From positions 1 through 18,951 of the forward strand of contig JBBDNC010000117.1 of the NCBI GenBank assembly GCA_040877875.1: DNA of 18,951 nucleotides, given 5' to 3'. A model generated the notes under the pieces. The model saw nothing but the letters and a program-made list of their open reading frames with translations, was not told the DNA's origin and ran no database searches. The translations under genes were made by a program, and so were the position numbers. Shown in pieces: positions 15,454 through 18,951 of this stretch (position 1 is its first letter; each line of letters starts with the position of its first letter). The stretch comes from JBBDNC01 sp040877875 (GTDB lineage: Bacteria > Bacteroidota > Rhodothermia > Balneolales > Balneolaceae).

Positions 15454-16005
15454 ATGCTCAAGTATCTGCCCATAATTTTCATCAGCCTCACCCTGGCCGC
15501 TTGTCAATCTGAAACGTCTTCTGATCAGCCCTCTTCGGACAATTCCATGAGTCAGCAAATGCCAGAGGATATGCAACCCCAGACAGATATAGACGTCTCG
15601 GACGAGGAACTCGACCAGTTTCTGGACGTCTCCATGAAAGCCCGTGAAGTACAAATGGGCTATCAACAGGAAATGATGACCGCCATAGAGGATGAAGAGC
15701 TTGCCCTGGAAATTTATAACCAAATCGCCCAGGCAGTCCAAATGGGACAGTCGCCCGATGAAATCGATGTAAGCGGCGAAGATATGGAGAAATATAAACG
15801 GGCCAACGTAATGATTGAAGAAATCGGGACCGAGATGCAAGAGGAAATCGCCGACTCCATTGAATCAGCCGGCATGGATATGGAACGGTTTCAGGCCCTG
15901 AACCAGGCAATTCAGCAAGACCCGGCACTCCAGCAGCGCATTCAGCAAAAAATGCAGGAATCCGGCATGATGCCTCAGTCTCCATCTCAACAGCAAAATC
16001 AGTAG
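15454..16005 (+). CDS. DUF4168-like lipoprotein
   Basis: This 183-residue protein has a lipoprotein signal (FISLTLAAC, lipidated C17). A Ser/Gln/Asp-rich linker follows, and then the domain proper from about residue 48 (DVSDEELDQFLDVSM). It contains two helical segments ending in MDMERFQALNQAIQQDPALQQRI, which matches the DUF4168 pattern of an F-containing helix, a central charged stretch and a (Y/F)NxI..Q.DPxLxxRI ending. The tail is rich in Gln, Met and Ser. No enzyme activity is known for the domain. The protein is very acidic and helical and probably sits in the periplasm attached to a membrane. No Shine-Dalgarno-like site precedes the ATG. Its stop is 16 nt from the stop of the convergent symporter gene. 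Confidence 0.8.
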   Translation: MLKYLPIIFISLTLAACQSETSSDQPSSDNSMSQQMPEDMQPQTDIDVSDEELDQFLDVSMKAREVQMGYQQEMMTAIEDEELALEIYNQIAQAVQMGQSPDEIDVSGEDMEKYKRANVMIEEIGTEMQEEIADSIESAGMDMERFQALNQAIQQDPALQQRIQQKMQESGMMPQSPSQQQNQ

Positions 16006-16021
16006 GCTCCAGCTGCCAAGA

Positions 16022-17635
16022 CTAAAACAGAATTGAAAAATCGGCGAAGTTAACGTAGATCCAAATCACAATAACAACGAGAACCCCACTGGCAGGCAGG
16101 ACATACTTCCAGGGAGTCAGGTCGACGTCTTTTGTATACTCCTGCTCCCAGGCTTCCGGCAGGGGTTTGAGATAGCCGATAACGAGCATCAAACCCACCA
16201 GGATTGCAAAGGCAAGCCCGAGGAAATGAAATTCGGTGAGTGTAGCCACCCAACCGTTGAAAGGCGGGACAAAATAACCGATGGCAATTCCCAAACAGCC
16301 GACAACCAATGCGTACTTTGCAGCGAGAGGTGGTATCCGCCGGCCGGTCATTCCGATAAATACCACGGCTAAAATCGGAATAAAATAGATGCCGTTCATC
16401 TGCTGCAGATATTGAAAAATGCTTTCCTGGCCAATAAGCAACGGAGCAATGATCATCGAAGCCAGTGCGACGATCCAGCCAAATTTCTTTCCCGCCCGGA
16501 CGATTTGATGATCCGTCGCCTCTTTTTCCCAGATAGCCTTATAAAATCCATACCCATACAGAGTAGCGGTGGCATTCAGGGCGGAGTTGAATGAACTGAG
16601 AATGGCCCCCACCATTACCCCCGCGAATAAACCGGTCAACGGTGCCGGAAGGACATCTCTGACCAGCACTCCATAGGCACTATCCGCACTGATGCCCGTA
16701 TCGGCATAGAGATAAAAAGCAATAATACCGGGAATCACGAGATACAACGGCCCGAGAAGTTTGAGCAGTCCGGTCAGGAGCACCCCTTTTTGTCCCTCGG
16801 CCAGACTGCTGGCTCCAAATGTACGCTGGATAATCTGCTGATTGGTACACCAGTAAAAAACATTCAGCAGCAAGACCCCTGTAAACAGTGTTGAGAAGGG
16901 AACCGATTGTTCGGGTCCGCCGATAGAATTAAACCGCTCGGGATTGGCCTCATTCAATGTCTGCCATCCCTGAAAAACCCCCTCACCGCCGCTAACGGCT
17001 TGAAGGCCGAAATAGGTGATGGCAAATCCACCGAGCAGCAACCCGATCCCATTTAAAAGGTCAGATGCGGCAATGGAACTCAAACCACCAAACAGGGCAT
17101 AACAGGCCCCAATCAGGCCAACCACCCATACGGTCAGCCAGATCAATGTCGAATACGATTCAATTCCGGTCAGCGATTGCAGGTCCAGCATGCCGACCAG
17201 GGCCGTTGCCCCGGTATAGAGAATAATCGGCAGCAGGATCGCCACATAGGCTCCCAAAAAGATCAGATTGGAGATCACCTGGGTGCCGTGGTCAAACCGG
17301 ATCCCCAAAAATTGAGGGACCGTAGCAATTCCACTTTTCAAAAACCGGGGCAAAAAGAAGAGAGCCATCATCACCAGTGCAAGGACCGCCAGAACCTCCC
17401 ACGCCATCACGCTTAACCCATCCAGAAAAGCGGCCCCATTCAACCCCACCATTTGCTCGGTCGAAAGATTTGTCAGCAGCAAAGATCCGGCAATCAGGGG
17501 AAAACTGAGCCTGCGGCCGGCAAGATAATAACCGTCGAGACTTGAAATATCCTGATCCCTGACCCACCACCAGGTAAACAAAGCGACGGAACCGATAAAC
17601 AGAAGAAACGAACCGATGGTTATAATATGCTCCAT
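16022..17635 (-). CDS. Sodium:solute symporter, SGLT type (SSS family)
   Basis: This is a 537-residue integral membrane protein with about 13-14 hydrophobic helices and an N-terminus outside (MEHIITIGSFLLF). The markers follow Vibrio vSGLT closely: YYLAGRRLSF after helix 1, the unwound helix NLSTEQMVGLNGAAF, GGLSSIAASDLLNG, then CTNQQIIQRTFGASSLAEGQ, and the helix-8 SSFNSALNATATLYGY, whose Ser residues contribute to the Na2 sodium site. It should couple sodium entry to uptake of a sugar such as glucose or galactose, although the related E. coli YidK shows the substrate may differ. A GGGTAGT stretch precedes the ATG. A LacI-type regulator is encoded about 1.2 kb away, which hints at sugar control, but it is not adjacent. 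Confidence 0.93.
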   Translation of the reverse strand: MEHIITIGSFLLFIGSVALFTWWWVRDQDISSLDGYYLAGRRLSFPLIAGSLLLTNLSTEQMVGLNGAAFLDGLSVMAWEVLAVLALVMMALFFLPRFLKSGIATVPQFLGIRFDHGTQVISNLIFLGAYVAILLPIILYTGATALVGMLDLQSLTGIESYSTLIWLTVWVVGLIGACYALFGGLSSIAASDLLNGIGLLLGGFAITYFGLQAVSGGEGVFQGWQTLNEANPERFNSIGGPEQSVPFSTLFTGVLLLNVFYWCTNQQIIQRTFGASSLAEGQKGVLLTGLLKLLGPLYLVIPGIIAFYLYADTGISADSAYGVLVRDVLPAPLTGLFAGVMVGAILSSFNSALNATATLYGYGFYKAIWEKEATDHQIVRAGKKFGWIVALASMIIAPLLIGQESIFQYLQQMNGIYFIPILAVVFIGMTGRRIPPLAAKYALVVGCLGIAIGYFVPPFNGWVATLTEFHFLGLAFAILVGLMLVIGYLKPLPEAWEQEYTKDVDLTPWKYVLPASGVLVVIVIWIYVNFADFSILF

Positions 17636-17792
17636 ACTACCCTATTTTTGTGGTGTCATTAAATTCAGTTATCCCTGTGAATAAATGTCTACCCCCTTTT
17701 GAGTTGACTCTTTACCGGAAAGTACCGAAGCCCCCCGGCCAGATTCCTTAACGTTGGAGTATATTTATACAAAAGTTGAAATGCCAATCTCA

Positions 17793-17810
17793 TGAAAATT
17801 AAAATTTTCA
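17793..17810. promoter_or_regulatory. AT-rich perfect palindrome, possible operator
   Basis: TGAAAATT (17793-17800) and AATTTTCA (17803-17810) form 8-bp perfect arms around AA. It lies 158 nt upstream of the symporter start and about 170 nt upstream of the NYN start. A repressor site is possible; LacI-family operators usually have a central CG, which this lacks. Confidence 0.25.
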
Positions 17811-17925
17811 GAGGCAGGACAAGGCAACAGGGTGATATGATAAAAGAATCCTGACATAACCCGGGATAAATCATTCTCTTGCCATTGATCATGAACCTGT
17901 CCATTTTGTGTGCTGTGTAAAAACC

Positions 17926-17948
17926 TTCGTCCGGGAACTCCGGACGGA
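17926..17948 (+). promoter_or_regulatory. Leader hairpin of the NYN gene
   Basis: CGTCCGG (17928-17934) and CCGGACG (17940-17946) form a perfect GC-rich 7-bp stem with a 5-nt loop. It can be extended by a U-G and a U-A pair to 17926/17948. It ends about 30 nt before the ATG at 17979 and just before the ribosome site (AGGA at 17966-17969), so it probably structures the 5' leader. Read on the minus strand it is followed by AAGG and five T, so it could also stop antisense transcription. Confidence 0.4.
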
Positions 17949-17978
17949 TTGGAGAAGAAAAACCCAGGATGAACTACT

Positions 17979-18716
17979 ATGTCTACGGATACCACCAGCA
18001 AACTTGCAGTTCTGATCGATGCTGACAACGCCCAGCCTTCAATCATTGAGGGATTACTGGCCGAAATAGCCAAATACGGAACTTCTCATGTCAAACGAAT
18101 CTACGGTGACTGGACGAATCCCCACCTACGGAGCTGGAAGGATGTATTGCTTAAGCATTCCATCCAGCCGATTCAACAATTCGGATACACGCGGGGAAAA
18201 AATGCAACTGACAGTGCGCTGATTATTGATGCGATGGATCTGTTGTATACCGGTGAATTTGACGGGTATTGCCTGGTCTCGAGCGACAGTGACTTTACCA
18301 AGCTCGCAGCCAGGATTCGGGAGGCGGGGGTAACCGTGTATGGTTTCGGAGAGAGAAAAACTCCCGAACCGTTTGTAGCTGCATGTGACAAGTTTATCTA
18401 TACCGAAGTCCTCCAGAAGGAAAAGGATGAAGATACCAGCCAAAAAAGCATGTCTTCCCGGGAATTGAAACAAAATACCAAACTGGTGAACCTGGTTCGC
18501 CATGCGATCGATGCGGCTTCAGACGAAAGCGGTTGGGCCCATCTTGCTCCGGTGGGTAGCTATATTGCCAAACAATCACCTGAATTTGATCCCAGGAATT
18601 ACGGCTATCGAAAACTTGGCGAACTTATCGAAGCGATGAAACTCTTTGAGATGGAGGAGCGTCCGGTCGGCCAGGGCCAGTCCAAAGCGATCTATGTCAA
18701 AGATACCAAAAAGTAA
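17979..18716 (+). CDS. NYN (PIN-like) domain protein with C-terminal OST-HTH/LOTUS domain
   Basis: This is a 245-residue protein. The NYN nuclease fold (about 8-145) shows LAVLIDADN (D14, D16, N17), TRGKNATDSALIIDAMDLL (D78), LVSSDSDFTKLA (D103, D105) and a closing GVTVYGFGE strand. These acidic residues form the expected Mg-binding site, so ribonuclease activity is plausible. After a charged linker (about 147-165), a winged-helix OST-HTH domain (about 166-240: LVNLVRHAIDAAS, GWAHLAPVGSYI, then FDPRNYGYRKLGELIEAM) should bind RNA. This is the LabA/DUF88 arrangement, widespread in bacteria and of poorly known role. The ATG is chosen for AGGA 9 nt upstream; an out-of-frame ATG overlaps that site at 17969. 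It is monocistronic. Confidence 0.92.
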   Translation: MSTDTTSKLAVLIDADNAQPSIIEGLLAEIAKYGTSHVKRIYGDWTNPHLRSWKDVLLKHSIQPIQQFGYTRGKNATDSALIIDAMDLLYTGEFDGYCLVSSDSDFTKLAARIREAGVTVYGFGERKTPEPFVAACDKFIYTEVLQKEKDEDTSQKSMSSRELKQNTKLVNLVRHAIDAASDESGWAHLAPVGSYIAKQSPEFDPRNYGYRKLGELIEAMKLFEMEERPVGQGQSKAIYVKDTKK

Positions 18717-18816
18717 AGGCAGGACATCAATTCCCCCTCAAATTTCATGTAGTTTATCACTTCTCGATTTTCCTTGTCCTCTCGCAGAATAGATCGGATA
18801 AAAAAGTGGTGCCGGC

Positions 18817-18951
18817 CTATGCACTCACAATACCCTGATGTTTCGGAGAACTGGACGACTTCCGGACGATCAATTTAGGGTCCATGACAATTCGGACGGC
18901 ATCACGCTGCGGATCGGAGATCCTCTGGAAGAAAAGTTCCCCCGCCCTGCG
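18817..18951 (-). CDS. LacI-family transcriptional regulator, C-terminal fragment cut by window edge
   Basis: The minus strand is open from the window edge to a TAG at 18817, giving 44 residues. They begin RRAGELFFQRISDPQRDAVR and continue with IVMDPKLIVRKSS. The pattern (A..L...I.....R.V.......LIVR.SS) is the typical end of LacI/GalR-type regulators, whose effector-binding domain closes with L-I-V-R-x-S. The DNA-binding part lies outside the window. After this the tail SSPKHQGIVSA runs on about ten residues. It is convergent with the NYN gene, with about 100 nt between them and no clear terminator. It may control sugar genes further right or the symporter at 16022-17635 (inference). Confidence 0.75.
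   Translation of the reverse strand, partial: RRAGELFFQRISDPQRDAVRIVMDPKLIVRKSSSSPKHQGIVSA

Larger units (their letters stand above)
17636..17978. other. 343-nt divergent intergenic region
   Basis: No gene is supported. It separates the symporter (-) from the NYN gene (+) and should hold both promoters. It contains an AT palindrome (17793-17810), a GC-rich hairpin in the NYN leader (17926-17948) and a C6 run near 17732-17737. Confidence 0.5.

Noticed and set aside
15325..15840. 171-codon minus-strand frame overlapping the DUF4168 lipoprotein
   Set aside because: It mostly mirrors the lipoprotein gene. Its end runs into the decayed VOC region but shows no VOC motif, so it was not treated as the missing N-terminus.
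17812..18726. 10-nt direct repeat AGGCAGGACA at 17812-17821 and 18717-18726 flanking the NYN gene, suggestive of insertion duplication
   Set aside because: A repeat of this length is expected by chance in a window of this size, and no integrase, transposase or terminal inverted repeat accompanies it.

Overview
The window looks like chromosome from a member of the Bacteroidota/Balneolota group (inference). The signs are moderate GC content, LAAC lipoboxes, an outer-membrane beta-barrel ending in Phe, large multi-PAS sensor kinases, a sugar:sodium symporter of the SGLT type next to a LacI-type regulator, and several very acidic exported proteins such as the SGNH lipoprotein, which would fit a saline habitat. 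No tRNA, rRNA, CRISPR array, transposase or phage gene was seen.

Layout. Positions 1-551 are AT-rich non-coding DNA with a GC-rich palindrome and inverted repeats. Positions 552-8294 are all on the minus strand. In transcription order they hold a monofunctional peptidoglycan glycosyltransferase (mtgA), a membrane PAS-GAF-PAS histidine kinase of the NarX type overlapping its LuxR/NarL-type response regulator, a four-PAS HisKA_2 protein followed after 17 nt by a single-domain response regulator, and a small outer-membrane beta-barrel protein. A 562-nt divergent region follows. Then come a secreted PHP phosphoesterase (+), convergent with an SGNH-hydrolase lipoprotein (-), a lemA-M48 membrane protease pair (+), a patatin-like phospholipase (-), a decayed fragment of a VOC/glyoxalase gene (-), a DUF4168 lipoprotein (+), an SGLT-type symporter (-), a NYN/OST-HTH RNA-binding protein (+), and at the right edge the C-terminus of a LacI-family regulator (-).

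How the genes relate. The most distinctive part is the double signalling locus. The first kinase has intact phosphoacceptor, N, G1 and G2 boxes and a co-translated DNA-binding partner. The second has an intact HRVKNNL phosphoacceptor motif, but its ATP-binding domain has lost the key Asn, the DxGxG box and the GLGL box. It therefore looks like a pseudokinase or phosphotransfer protein serving the solo receiver behind it. A nested palindrome lies in front of the pseudokinase, and 8-nt G/C homopolymers lie inside the solo-receiver gene and upstream of the first kinase. Much of the rest is envelope biology: cell-wall synthesis, membrane proteolysis, lipid hydrolysis, lipoproteins and sugar uptake. 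I see no defence or secretion island and no clear new multi-gene system; the pseudokinase relay is the best candidate for something unusual.
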